DNA of 64,000 nucleotides from NCBI RefSeq assembly GCF_052180215.1, contig NZ_CP197471.1, forward strand, positions 2,824,001 to 2,888,000, given 5' to 3'. Below are positions 24,986 through 34,011 of the stretch, piece after piece. Made by a program: the position numbers and the translations under genes. The DNA is from Pseudoneobacillus sp052180215. GTDB lineage: Bacteria > Bacillota > Bacilli > Bacillales > Cytobacillaceae. The notes under the pieces were generated by a model that was not told where the DNA came from, did no database searches, and worked only from the letters and a program-made list of their open reading frames with translations. How positions within the stretch are numbered: position 1 is the stretch's first letter; each line of letters starts with the position of its first letter.

Positions 24986-25981
24986 TTATTGGCAGATTTC
25001 GATATCAGCTGAATAAACATGGTGAATGTTTCCTTCTTTATCTTCGATTCTTAATACTCCGTCATCTGTAATACCTAATGCTTTCCCTTCGATGATATTG
25101 GTTAGGGTTCTGGCTTTAATATTTTTTCCAATACTAATTGCATATCCTTCCCATAAAAGCTTAATCGGATAAAACCCTTTGTCTAAATAGAGTTGATAAA
25201 GTTTTTCTAAGTGAAATAGAACAGAACGAATGATGGCAGCTCTTGAAATTTTGCTCCCTTTTTCTATTGCTATAGAGGTTGCAATCTCTTGTATCTCTGA
25301 AGGAAAATCCTTTATTTGCTGATTCACATTAATCCCAATTCCCATGATAACGGAATTAATTCTGTCTGCTTCTGCTTGGAGTTCCGTTAAGATACCAGTC
25401 ATTTTTTTCCCATTGATTAAAATATCATTTGGCCATTTGATTTCCGGTGAAAGACCAGTTAATTCTTCAATGGATTGAACAACGGCCACTGCTGCTATTA
25501 ATGTGAGCTGTGGTGCTTTTGCAAGAGGAATGTTGGGTCGTAATATAATACTCATCCAAACGCCGGTATACTTAGGTGAATACCATTTTCGGTCCATTCT
25601 TCCTCTTCCAGATAATTGTTCCTCTGCCACAACAATGGTTCCTTCAGGAGCATTTTCATACGCTAAACGTTGGGCAATTTTCTGAGTAGATTCCACACTC
25701 TCCTCGTACTGGATGGTGTGACCTAAAAAATTTGTTTTTAAACCTAGCCTTATCTCATCTGCAGTGATTTTTTCAGGTGTCTTCATAATACGATATCCTT
25801 TATTCCGAATAGCCTCTAATTCAAAGCCTTCCTTTCGCAATTCCTCGATATGTTTCCACACTGCGGTTCTCGAACAGCCAATCACATCTGCTAATGTTTG
25901 ACCAGATAGATACTGATTTTCCTTTTCAGAAAAAGCATCCAATAATTTTTTCCTTATTTCGGATTGCAACTTAAAAGCCAC
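24986..25981 (-). CDS. birA: bifunctional biotin-protein ligase / biotin repressor
   Basis: A 331-residue protein. An N-terminal winged helix (LADVIGCSRTAVWKHIEELR, about 30-49) is joined to the ligase domain with the biotinyl-adenylate loop SGRGRMDRKWYSP, KWPNDILING and GIGINVNQ, plus a C-terminal SH3-like domain. It biotinylates acetyl-CoA and pyruvate carboxylases and, with biotin-AMP, represses biotin genes. The start is uncertain: GTG at 25981 lies at the end of an AAAGGAG site, whereas TTG at 25969 sits 11 bases after it. Either overlaps the cca 3' end. It is the last gene of the ypjD-to-birA operon. Confidence 0.95.
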   Translation of the reverse strand: MAFKLQSEIRKKLLDAFSEKENQYLSGQTLADVIGCSRTAVWKHIEELRKEGFELEAIRNKGYRIMKTPEKITADEIRLGLKTNFLGHTIQYEESVESTQKIAQRLAYENAPEGTIVVAEEQLSGRGRMDRKWYSPKYTGVWMSIILRPNIPLAKAPQLTLIAAVAVVQSIEELTGLSPEIKWPNDILINGKKMTGILTELQAEADRINSVIMGIGINVNQQIKDFPSEIQEIATSIAIEKGSKISRAAIIRSVLFHLEKLYQLYLDKGFYPIKLLWEGYAISIGKNIKARTLTNIIEGKALGITDDGVLRIEDKEGNIHHVYSADIEICQ

Positions 25982-27153
25982 TCCTTTATTGCTTCCTTAT
26001 CGTTTTTCAACTGTTTATGGAGAATTAATTTTTCAATCGTTTCTAAAAGTTCTCTTAACCATGGTCCACCTAATTGATTCGTCCATGCCATTAAGTCTTG
26101 CCCTGTTACAGCTAAGTCTCCTCTGTCTTTTATAGGCAGCTGCTGATAACTTTGTTTTACTTCATGTAAATGCTCATTTATGTCTTTTCCATTCAAAATA
26201 TTATAAACCTTCTCCGTACTCATACATATCACTTCTCCAGCATGATACATGGATAGAGGAGACCATTTTTCCTCAAACCGTTGATAGAGAAAGAACATCA
26301 TTCTTTGTATATCTTTTATTTTTTGATTTGAAAGCTTCCATTCTTTTAAAAATGCCATAACCTCTTTGTCAACCATATTTAATAAATAGGATAAGAGCGT
26401 CCACATTTCGATTAACTGAAGTTGGTCACAATGAAGTTGGCTTAATTTAGTAAAAGCTTCATTTTTATTTTTTAATCCAGGTAAATAGGGAAGAAGCTCT
26501 GCATTCAATAATATTTGAAAGGCAACGTTACGATTTTTTCCCGTCAGAAGTTTTTCAAATTCTTTTGTTTTTCGTTCGGTCGAAATGTTTTCTAATAAAT
26601 GTCCATTTCTTTTTAAGGCTTTAAACGTTTCCTCCTCGACGGAAAAAGAAAGCTGACTAACAAAACGAATGGCCCGCATCATCCTTAATGCATCCTCAGA
26701 AAATCGTTCTTCAGCTTTTCCTACTGTCTGAACACGTTTATCTCGAATGGCTTCATTCCCGAGAAATGGGTCAATGAAATGTCCGTTGCGATTCATCGCA
26801 ATGGCATTCATTGTAAAATCTCTTCTTTTTAAGTCCTCATATAATGATCGGATAAATTGAACACTTTTGGGTCTGCGAAAATCTTCATACTCTGCTTCAC
26901 TTCGAAAAGTCGTTATTTCATAGGTTTGGCCATTGTAAAGAACTAGTACAGTACCATGTTCAATTCCTACATCTACTGTTTTAGAAAAAATCATTTTAAT
27001 TTCCTCTGGTGTTGCAGAAGTAGCAATATCCACATCATCAATTTCTTTATTTAATAGATAATCCCTTACGGACCCTCCCACAAAATAGGCTTCATAACCA
27101 AATGATTCAATTTTTTCTAAAATGGGAATAGCTTGTTGAAACGCTTTTATCAC
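25954..27153 (-). CDS. cca: CCA-adding tRNA nucleotidyltransferase
   Basis: A 399-residue class II tRNA nucleotidyltransferase that adds or repairs the 3' CCA end. The N-terminus has the template motif GGSVRDYLLN (26-35) and the catalytic acidic motif DDVDIAT; RRDFTMNAIA and the RMMRAIRF segment follow. It overlaps birA by 28 nt and follows bshA by 41 nt within the conserved operon. Confidence 0.96.
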   Translation of the reverse strand: MIKAFQQAIPILEKIESFGYEAYFVGGSVRDYLLNKEIDDVDIATSATPEEIKMIFSKTVDVGIEHGTVLVLYNGQTYEITTFRSEAEYEDFRRPKSVQFIRSLYEDLKRRDFTMNAIAMNRNGHFIDPFLGNEAIRDKRVQTVGKAEERFSEDALRMMRAIRFVSQLSFSVEEETFKALKRNGHLLENISTERKTKEFEKLLTGKNRNVAFQILLNAELLPYLPGLKNKNEAFTKLSQLHCDQLQLIEMWTLLSYLLNMVDKEVMAFLKEWKLSNQKIKDIQRMMFFLYQRFEEKWSPLSMYHAGEVICMSTEKVYNILNGKDINEHLHEVKQSYQQLPIKDRGDLAVTGQDLMAWTNQLGGPWLRELLETIEKLILHKQLKNDKEAIKEWLLSCNPK

Positions 27154-27194
27154 AGTATCACCTTATCTATATACATTTAGATTACAAAAATTAT

Positions 27195-28322
27195 TTAAGA
27201 TAAAAGCTGAAAATAAATATCTTCATACTGGCTAACTATTCGCTCTGCTCTAAATTTTTCGTGAACTGTTATGATGGATTGATTGGCAAACTCCTGATGC
27301 ATTACCTTATCTGTTAATAATGAAATGGCTTTATCAGAGATAGATTCAATATCTCCTACTGGGCATATAAAACCATTTTTCCCGTCTTCTATCACCTCTG
27401 GAATTCCCCCGATATTGGTTCCAATACATGGGACTCCGCAAGCCATTGCTTCTAATGCTACTAAACCAAAGCTTTCTTTTTCAGAAAGTAATAGCATTAA
27501 ATCACTTAAACTATATAGTTCCTCGACATTATCTTGTTTTCCCAGAAATAATACTTTATCATTCAGTCCTAGCTCTGACACAAGATTACACACAACTGTC
27601 ATTTCTGGACCGTCACCCACTAATAATAGTTTTGCCTTCACATGCTTCTCAATTTTAGAAAAAACTTTTACGACATCTGGTACCCTCTTAACGGATCTAA
27701 AGTTTGATACATGGATAATTGCTTTTTCATCTTTTTGTATATTTAAATCTTCTCTTAAAGAATTTGAATTTATTTTTTGATAGACTCTTTCATCGATAAA
27801 ATTGTAAACCGTTTCAATATCTTTTTGCGGATTAATAAGTTCATTGGTTTGCCGTATGAGTGAATTAGATACTGCTGTTACATAATCCGATTTTTCAATA
27901 CCGAATTTGATAGCCTGGGACAGAGAACGGTCATATCCTAAAACCGTAATATCTGTTCCATGCAATGTTGTAACAATTTTGATATCTTTATTAATCATTT
28001 GTTTCGCTAAAATAGCACAGACAGCATGAGGAATAGCGTAATGAACATGAAGAATATCAAGATTCTCACGATTGGCTACCTCAGCCATTTTACTTGCCAA
28101 TGCGATATCATATGGAGCATATTGAAAAACATTATATTGGTTTACCTCTACCTGATGGTAGAAAATATTATGGTACATTTTCTTTAATCGAAATGGCAAA
28201 CTAGAAGAGATAAAATGAATTTCATGTCCTTTTTCAGCTAATAATTTACCTAATTCTGTTGCAATAACCCCAGACCCACCAACTGTTGGGTAACAAGTGA
28301 TTCCAATTTTCAATTTTTTCAT
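27195..28322 (-). CDS. bshA: N-acetyl-alpha-D-glucosaminyl L-malate synthase
   Basis: A 375-residue GT4 glycosyltransferase catalysing the first step of bacillithiol synthesis, UDP-GlcNAc plus L-malate. It shows CYPTVGGSGVIATELG near the N-terminus, VSNFRSVKRV (phosphate-binding), the donor motif EKESFGLVALEAMACG and GIPEVI. I chose ATG 28322 because TAGGAG is seven bases upstream; an ATG at 28328 is too close to that site. It is 10 nt after bshB1 in the same operon. Confidence 0.95.
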   Translation of the reverse strand: MKKLKIGITCYPTVGGSGVIATELGKLLAEKGHEIHFISSSLPFRLKKMYHNIFYHQVEVNQYNVFQYAPYDIALASKMAEVANRENLDILHVHYAIPHAVCAILAKQMINKDIKIVTTLHGTDITVLGYDRSLSQAIKFGIEKSDYVTAVSNSLIRQTNELINPQKDIETVYNFIDERVYQKINSNSLREDLNIQKDEKAIIHVSNFRSVKRVPDVVKVFSKIEKHVKAKLLLVGDGPEMTVVCNLVSELGLNDKVLFLGKQDNVEELYSLSDLMLLLSEKESFGLVALEAMACGVPCIGTNIGGIPEVIEDGKNGFICPVGDIESISDKAISLLTDKVMHQEFANQSIITVHEKFRAERIVSQYEDIYFQLLS

Positions 28323-28332
28323 TCTCATTCTC

Positions 28333-29034
28333 CTAATATGTTAGGTCAAACAAGAGGGGCTTTTTTGTTTTAAAGCCCTCAGCATAGTTTACCCCTACCT
28401 CTTTCCCAAACATTCTTTCCCTTGCTTCAACCGTTTCTATGTAGCCATTAACAAGGGGTGTATCATATGTATCATTGGATTTGATAAATTGACTTTCATA
28501 AGCTTGTAAACTTAATTTCTTTTTCTCCATTTGCAAAGAGATATCAATGAGAAAATCTGGTTTATGGAAGCCGTTAATCATATAAAAGTAAGTATTTTTA
28601 ACTCTGTGCGGTTCAGTATTTTCTAGAGTTTTATAATTCTTAATTCCAGCAGAAAAAACAGCTTCCTCCACAATACGACCACAATTTCCATGATCAGGGT
28701 GGCGATCTTCAAAGTAAGGTGCAAATACAATCTCTGGCTTATATTTACGAATCAAATCAGCAACTTTTCTTATCATCTCATCTTGTAAAAATAAACCTCT
28801 ATCAGGTAGACTTAAATTTTCACGATACATGACACCTAATATTTTTGAAGCCTTCTCTGCTTCTTCCTTTCGAAGTTCAACCGTTCCATTAGATGAAAGT
28901 TCAGCTTCTGTTAAATCACAAATACCTACTTTCAACCCTTTTTCTGTATACCTAGAAATGGTACCAGCCATGCCAATTTCCACATCATCAGCATGTGCTC
29001 CAAACGCAAGAATATCTAACTTTACACGACTCAT
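28333..29034 (-). CDS. bshB1: bacillithiol biosynthesis deacetylase
   Basis: A 233-residue zinc-dependent LmbE/PIG-L-type deacetylase converting GlcNAc-malate to GlcN-malate. Zinc ligands lie in AFGAHADDVEIGMAGT (His14, Asp17 region) and in DRHPDHGNCG. Its start overlaps the mgsA stop as ATGA. It is directly followed by bshA, so both early bacillithiol enzymes are co-translated. Confidence 0.95.
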   Translation of the reverse strand: MSRVKLDILAFGAHADDVEIGMAGTISRYTEKGLKVGICDLTEAELSSNGTVELRKEEAEKASKILGVMYRENLSLPDRGLFLQDEMIRKVADLIRKYKPEIVFAPYFEDRHPDHGNCGRIVEEAVFSAGIKNYKTLENTEPHRVKNTYFYMINGFHKPDFLIDISLQMEKKKLSLQAYESQFIKSNDTYDTPLVNGYIETVEARERMFGKEVGVNYAEGFKTKKPLLFDLTY

Positions 29035-29447
29035 TTTGAATCACCATTCTCAGTATCCAATACTTTGCGCCAATTTAAATGACCTTCCTGTAAGCCTCTT
29101 ATCAGCATTTCAGCAGTACCCATATTGGTTGCTAATGGTATGGAATAAACATCACATAACCGAACTAATGCTGTTACATCTGGCTCATGGGGTTGAGCCG
29201 TTAATGGATCACGAAAGAAGAATACTAAGTCCATTTGATTTTTGGCAATCATAGAACCAATTTCCTGATCACCGCCTAAAGGGCCAGACTTAAAACGCTC
29301 TACCGAAAGTCCTGTTGCCTCCATAATTCTTAATCCTGTCGTTCCAGTAGCAAATAATTGATGCTTTTCAAAAATAGATTGATAAGCAATAGTAAAAGTA
29401 ACTAAGTCATTCTTTTTTTGATCATGGGCAATTAAAGCAATATTCAT
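29031..29447 (-). CDS. mgsA: methylglyoxal synthase
   Basis: A 138-residue enzyme converting dihydroxyacetone phosphate to methylglyoxal. Characteristic segments are ALIAHDQKKNDLV, ATGTTGLRI, the catalytic GPLGGDQEIG (acid/base Asp) and FFRDPLTAQPHEPDV. It lies between dapB and bshB1 with an ATGA overlap to the latter. Linkage to bacillithiol genes is notable because bacillithiol contributes to methylglyoxal detoxification (family knowledge). Confidence 0.96.
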   Translation of the reverse strand: MNIALIAHDQKKNDLVTFTIAYQSIFEKHQLFATGTTGLRIMEATGLSVERFKSGPLGGDQEIGSMIAKNQMDLVFFFRDPLTAQPHEPDVTALVRLCDVYSIPLATNMGTAEMLIRGLQEGHLNWRKVLDTENGDSK

Positions 29448-29458
29448 ATCAAAAGCTC

Positions 29459-30262
29459 CTATTCTAATATATTCTCTAGTCCGTATACAAAGGTATTAAT
29501 TTTCATAACGCTCTCTACAGCAACCTTAACCCCTGACATAAATGAGGTTCTATTATAGGAATCATGTCGGATGGTTAAAGATTGTCCATCAGCTCCAAAC
29601 ATTACTTGCTGGTGGGCAATTAATCCAGGAAGACGTACAGAGTGAATATGCATTCCTTCCATAGTTGCTCCTCGTGCGCCTTGAATGGTTTCCTTTTCCT
29701 CTGGATGCCCCTGTTTCTTAGGTGTTCTCACATCTGATATCATTTGAGCCGTTTTTACAGCTGTTCCTGAAGGTGCATCAAGCTTCTGGTCATGATGAAG
29801 CTCAATAATTTCAACATCTTGAAAATACCTTGACGCCATTTGGGAGAACTTCATCATCAGAATAGCACCAATCGCAAAATTAGGGGCAATAATACATCCA
29901 AGGTTTTTATCCTCACATAAATCTTGAAGCTCTTGAAGCTCTTCTTTTGAAAAACCAGTAGTACCAACAACTGGGCGTATGCCATACTCTAGTGCAGTTC
30001 TAGCATGAAACATACCCACTTCAGGAGTTGTAAGATCTATTAAGACGTCTGCTGGATGATGTTGAAAACAATTCTCCATATTGCTATAGATCGGAACGTT
30101 AAGTCCACTAAAACCATCTATTTCTGATAATTTCATTCCATCATTTTTATGGTCAATAACGGCAACTAACTCAAAATGTTCCGTATCCGAAACCATCTTC
30201 ACTGCTTCTTTACCCATTCGTCCTCTTGGTCCAGCAACAACAATCTTGATTCTATTATCCAT
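29459..30262 (-). CDS. dapB: 4-hydroxy-tetrahydrodipicolinate reductase
   Basis: A 267-residue NAD(P)H-dependent enzyme of lysine and diaminopimelate synthesis; it also feeds dipicolinate for spores. The N-terminal Rossmann motif GPRGRMGKEAV (11-21), the catalytic ELHHDQKLDAPSGTA (His pair and Lys) and GTTGFSKEEL are present. It is 6 nt after ypjD and 11 nt before mgsA. Confidence 0.96.
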   Translation of the reverse strand: MDNRIKIVVAGPRGRMGKEAVKMVSDTEHFELVAVIDHKNDGMKLSEIDGFSGLNVPIYSNMENCFQHHPADVLIDLTTPEVGMFHARTALEYGIRPVVGTTGFSKEELQELQDLCEDKNLGCIIAPNFAIGAILMMKFSQMASRYFQDVEIIELHHDQKLDAPSGTAVKTAQMISDVRTPKKQGHPEEKETIQGARGATMEGMHIHSVRLPGLIAHQQVMFGADGQSLTIRHDSYNRTSFMSGVKVAVESVMKINTFVYGLENILE

Positions 30263-30268
30263 TTTTAC

Positions 30269-30613
30269 TTACTCCTCGTTTAGTTGATTTTTCTTAGTCC
30301 AACGGTCCTTATCTCTCGTTTTAAATTTATTCATGACCATTTCATGAGCTTCTTCCATATCAATATGTAAAGAATTAGCTAAGCAAACTAATACAAACAA
30401 GACATCTCCTAGTTCTTCTTCTATTGTTTTTTCCTTTTCAGTGCCTTTCTTTGGTTTTTCCCCATGATAGTGGTTAATTTCCCTTGCTAATTCCCCTAAT
30501 TCCTCAGTCAATCTGGCCATCATGGCTAAAGGACTAAAATAACCCTCTTTGAACCCGTTAATATATTCATCTACTTCCACTTGTATTTGTTTCATTGTTT
30601 TTTGTGAGTTCAT
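30269..30613 (-). CDS. ypjD: MazG-like nucleotide pyrophosphohydrolase YpjD
   Basis: A 114-residue all-alpha NTP pyrophosphohydrolase. The family metal-binding residues are in ARLTEELGELAREI and EEELGDVLFVLVCLAN (ExxE and ExxD). I chose ATG 30613, preceded by GAGGTGA; the frame continues to 30637 without a ribosome site. It heads the ypjD-dapB-mgsA-bshB1-bshA-cca-birA operon, divergent from ypjC. The substrate is not known. Confidence 0.9.
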   Translation of the reverse strand: MNSQKTMKQIQVEVDEYINGFKEGYFSPLAMMARLTEELGELAREINHYHGEKPKKGTEKEKTIEEELGDVLFVLVCLANSLHIDMEEAHEMVMNKFKTRDKDRWTKKNQLNEE

Positions 30614-30802
30614 ACTATCACCTCTATCTTTTTCCATCTTTTTTATGATTATAATTTAGTAAGCCTTAATGATTATGTTAGCTAAATTATCCTCGTTTTA
30701 CAATATTTTCGATTCTGTTATGAGATAGAGAGTAGATTGCCCTACCTTTTTATATCCTATATAATAGGAGTCGCTAGAAATCGCAGGAAAGGGTGTACAT
30801 AT

Positions 30803-31675
30803 TTGGTATTCGGATTAAAAATAAAAAATGCATTATTTATTCTATTAGGAGCTGCTATATTCGCTTTTGGACTTGTTCATTTTAATATGCAAAATAACTT
30901 GGCTGAAGGAGGATTTACAGGAATAACTTTATTACTGTACTTTCTTTTTAAGTGGAACCCTTCCTATACAAACCTATTATTAAATCTTCCAGTATTTTTT
31001 ATAGGATGGAAATTTTTAGGTAGGAAATCTTTTCTTTATACATTAATTGGGACAGTCGGGGTTTCCATCTTTTTATGGATTTTTCAAAGATACAGTATCG
31101 ATATGCCCTTAAAAGAAGATTTAACTTTAGCCGCACTATTTGCAGGAGTTTCTATTGGTATTGGTCTTGGAATCATCTTTCGTTATGGTGGAACAACTGG
31201 TGGAGTAGATATTATTGCAAGACTAGCTCAGAAGTACATTGGATGGAATATGGGAAAAACAATGTTTCTTTTTGATGCAGTGGTTATTACGTTATCCCTT
31301 GTATTTTATCTGAGCTATAAAGAAGCAATGTATACATTAGTAGCCGTCTTTGTTGGAGCTAGAGTAATCGATTTTATACTTGAAGGATCCTATTCTGCTA
31401 GGGGCGCTATGATTATCTCTGAACATAATGATGATATTGCCAAAAAGATTATGGAGGAATTGGAACGTGGTGTAACAGTCTTAAAAGGGTATGGATATTT
31501 CACAAAAAATGAACGAGAAGTATTATATTGTGTGGTTGGAAGGAATGAAATTGTTCGCCTAAAAGGTGTAATAACATCCGTTGACCCCCATGCTTTTGTT
31601 TCGGTTACTGTGGTACATGATGTTCTTGGTGAAGGTTTTACGTTAGACGAAAATAAAAAACCAATTGAGCATTAA
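30803..31675 (+). CDS. ypjC: YitT family membrane protein YpjC
   Basis: A 290-residue protein with about five membrane helices (residues 8-175) containing the family-type NNLAEGGFTGITLLLYF and GTTGGVDIIARL, and a C-terminal soluble DUF2179-like domain (about 210-285) with GVTVLKGYGYFTKNEREVLY. I chose TTG 30803, preceded by GGAAAGGGTG; this gives the same 290-residue length as B. subtilis YpjC, whereas the longer frame from 30737 lacks a ribosome site. Function is unknown. Confidence 0.88.
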   Translation: MVFGLKIKNALFILLGAAIFAFGLVHFNMQNNLAEGGFTGITLLLYFLFKWNPSYTNLLLNLPVFFIGWKFLGRKSFLYTLIGTVGVSIFLWIFQRYSIDMPLKEDLTLAALFAGVSIGIGLGIIFRYGGTTGGVDIIARLAQKYIGWNMGKTMFLFDAVVITLSLVFYLSYKEAMYTLVAVFVGARVIDFILEGSYSARGAMIISEHNDDIAKKIMEELERGVTVLKGYGYFTKNEREVLYCVVGRNEIVRLKGVITSVDPHAFVSVTVVHDVLGEGFTLDENKKPIEH

Positions 31676-31682
31676 AAGCAAA

Positions 31683-31711
31683 AAACGGTCTATCTCTAGG
31701 ATAGACCGTTT
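31683..31711. terminator. bidirectional terminator between ypjC and the YugP-like gene
   Basis: A 12-bp stem AAACGGTCTATC/GATAGACCGTTT with a five-base loop lies between convergent genes. Confidence 0.92.
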
Positions 31712-31715
31712 TAGT

Positions 31716-32390
31716 TTATTCTTCTCTTCTCATTCCCGAATAAATTAGAACTAAACGAAGTAATTCTAATACAGCAACAGCTGCTGCAGCTACATATGTT
31801 AATGCAGCAGCATTTAGAACTTTTCTTGTATTTCGTTCTTCCTCATTCCTAATAATACCTAATGAAATGATTTCATCCATTGCTCGATTTGAAGCATTAA
31901 ATTCTACCGGCAAAGTGACGACTTGAAAAACGACGGCTGCAGACATAAATATAATTCCGAGAAGCACCATTCCACTTAAATGAGCCAAAAACCCAATTAG
32001 AATAAGAATCCAAGAAAAATTGGATCCAATGTTTGCAACAGGAACTAGAGCATGTCTTATTCGAAGAAAGCTATAATCTTCCTTATCCTGCAGTGCATGT
32101 CCTGTTTCATGTGAAGCGACAGCAGCTGCCGCTAAGGAATAGCCATGATATACATCAGGTGATAGACGAATGACTTTTGTTTTTGGGTCATAGTGATCAC
32201 CTAGAAACCCTTTAGTCATTTGTACATCCACATTGTATAAACCGTGGTGATCAAGGATTTTCCTAGCCACCTCTGCCCCTGATACACGTGAACTATTTGT
32301 TACTCTCATATAAGTAGAAAATGTAGATTTCACTTTCCATTGAGCCCATAAAGGGATTAGAATGATAATCGCAAAATAAATCAGGTACAT
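31716..32390 (-). CDS. YugP-like membrane zinc metallopeptidase
   Basis: A 224-residue integral membrane protein of the Zn_peptidase_2 (YugP) family. An N-terminal membrane helix is followed by a soluble stretch with HETGHALQ (zinc ligands His94 and His98, catalytic Glu95). Further helices lie at about 115-160 and 190-215, with FNASNRAMDEI bearing the likely third ligand region. B. subtilis yugP lies elsewhere, so its place after ypjB is a rearrangement or a paralogue. It is probably co-transcribed with ypjA-ypjB. The substrate is unknown. Confidence 0.87.
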   Translation of the reverse strand: MYLIYFAIIILIPLWAQWKVKSTFSTYMRVTNSSRVSGAEVARKILDHHGLYNVDVQMTKGFLGDHYDPKTKVIRLSPDVYHGYSLAAAAVASHETGHALQDKEDYSFLRIRHALVPVANIGSNFSWILILIGFLAHLSGMVLLGIIFMSAAVVFQVVTLPVEFNASNRAMDEIISLGIIRNEEERNTRKVLNAAALTYVAAAAVAVLELLRLVLIYSGMRREE

Positions 32391-32435
32391 ATGAACCTCC
32401 TTGCTGCATATCGAGTTGGATAGAAGATATCTTAT

Positions 32436-33236
32436 TTATTCTTTAAATTCACGTTTAAAGTCCTTTTTACTTTGTTTATCACCTTTATATTTTTTCCATC
32501 CTACGTAAGATAATGTCATAATGATAATACTACCAGTTGAGATCATTACCCACCAAAGGGAAGGGTCTGCCTCATCCTCGGTCATTTCATCAAATATAGA
32601 CTCTAAATCCGTTTCTAATGCTTGCAGTTCCTTTTGGCTCGTCGCTTGAGCAAGTATTTGTGGTCGATATTCATCGATAAAATTGATACGAGCATCAATT
32701 TGCTGAACACGATCTGCTGGAATATCAATTTTTATACTAGGATAAATCATTTCATAAAGTGTTAAGAATGAATTAAACGTTTCGTGAAATCCTATATTAT
32801 CCCCATTGGTGGCAGCCTCTTTTACTTGACTGAACGTTGTCATAATCGGACCTTTCATCTCAGCCCAAAGAGGTTGATTCTTAGAAGAAATCGCATCCAT
32901 TACTAAACGAAACTGAGTTAGACGATTTATTCTTTCGGGCTGATCCATACTTGCACTAGTAACAGCTTCTAACGCATCATTATGGGAAATAGTCACAATT
33001 CTTAATTCATCCATAGTAAAAGGCTGCCCTTTTCCTGTAATCGTAAGAAATTGTTTTGAGAAATATTCTAGTAATTTTTTTGCATCTTCAAACTTATTTA
33101 ATTTAGCCATTTGCAGTGCGTCATCCGAAATCTGATCAAGCTCCGTTAAAGGTGACGATTCTTCTACATCTGCGCTTACGTAAATTGGTATTATCATAAA
33201 AATGACTATGAATATACTTATTAATTTGGCCTTCAT
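32436..33236 (-). CDS. ypjB: sporulation protein YpjB
   Basis: A 266-residue protein with a signal peptide (about 1-20), a long helical extracytoplasmic region (LTELDQISDDALQMAKLNKF...), and a C-terminal membrane helix (about 225-245) followed by a basic tail. This topology and its place beside ypjA fit the YpjB sporulation family. I chose ATG 33236 because a G-rich ribosome site (GGGGGGA) precedes it; the open frame to 33284 has none. Confidence 0.85.
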   Translation of the reverse strand: MKAKLISIFIVIFMIIPIYVSADVEESSPLTELDQISDDALQMAKLNKFEDAKKLLEYFSKQFLTITGKGQPFTMDELRIVTISHNDALEAVTSASMDQPERINRLTQFRLVMDAISSKNQPLWAEMKGPIMTTFSQVKEAATNGDNIGFHETFNSFLTLYEMIYPSIKIDIPADRVQQIDARINFIDEYRPQILAQATSQKELQALETDLESIFDEMTEDEADPSLWWVMISTGSIIIMTLSYVGWKKYKGDKQSKKDFKREFKE

Positions 33237-33328
33237 CCTTGTCCCCCCTCTAATTACTAATAAAATGTATGAGGAGATGGACAAGGTTAGACCATAACAA
33301 CTATTTATTTTCTATTAAAATTTACCCC

Positions 33329-33922
33329 TTAATAAATTTCAAGACGGTTTTGCTTCATCCCAAAGTAGTAGGCAAATCCTATAGAAAGAATGGATAACCA
33401 GAAAGTAAAATAGCCAATTTGAGGAGTAAATAAATCTAAAACATAATATTTTGGAAGCATAAAGAAAACATAATCAATTACATCATTATGTAAGGTCCAT
33501 ATGGCAGTTACGATAATATGCCATAATTTAATTCGGTAAAAAGGTGCATACAATAATCCTTGGATGGCCATTGCCAGATGGGAAAATATTAACATATACC
33601 CTACTTCGTCAAGCTCACCTGTTACCACAAAAACCAGGATGTTCATTACGACAGCCCAAATTCCATATTTAAACAATGTTACTATAGCCAATGCTTCAAT
33701 TAAGCCCCAGTTTTTTTTCATTAAAAAGGCGATTAACACAAATACGAAAAATAAACTTGCTGTGGGGCTATCTGGTACAAATATTAGAAATTTAGCAGGT
33801 GTCTCCTCAAGTTGCCACCCATACCAATAGTATCCATAAATAGTACCAAGAATATTTACAATTAATAAAAGCCATAATATGTTACGATTAGCTAAAAAAG
33901 TATATATCCAATTCAAATTCAA
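33329..33922 (-). CDS. ypjA: YpjA, DUF1405 membrane protein
   Basis: A 197-residue protein with about six hydrophobic helices and a Trp/Tyr-rich sequence (YGYYWYGWQLEETPAKFLIF, about 27-46), typical of DUF1405. It lies between qcrC and ypjB, as in B. subtilis, and probably begins the ypjA-ypjB-YugP unit. Function is unknown. Confidence 0.88.
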   Translation of the reverse strand: MNLNWIYTFLANRNILWLLLIVNILGTIYGYYWYGWQLEETPAKFLIFVPDSPTASLFFVFVLIAFLMKKNWGLIEALAIVTLFKYGIWAVVMNILVFVVTGELDEVGYMLIFSHLAMAIQGLLYAPFYRIKLWHIIVTAIWTLHNDVIDYVFFMLPKYYVLDLFTPQIGYFTFWLSILSIGFAYYFGMKQNRLEIY

Positions 33923-33976
33923 TTCCTCGTTTCATCCAAACTATCCCGATTTTACCATATTTTCAAATAAAGTAAA

Positions 33977-34001
33977 AAGCTGACGCTTTCACGTCAGCTT
34001 G
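33977..34001 (-). terminator. terminator of qcrABC
   Basis: The stem AAGCTGACG/CGTCAGCTT is followed on the minus strand by TTTTTAC, 11 bases after the qcrC stop. Confidence 0.85.
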
Positions 34002-34011
34002 TTTAAATTAT

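Noticed and set aside
24856..25071. 71-codon plus-strand frame at the birA end
   Set aside because: It is antisense to birA and the structured RNA region and has no ribosome site or family resemblance.
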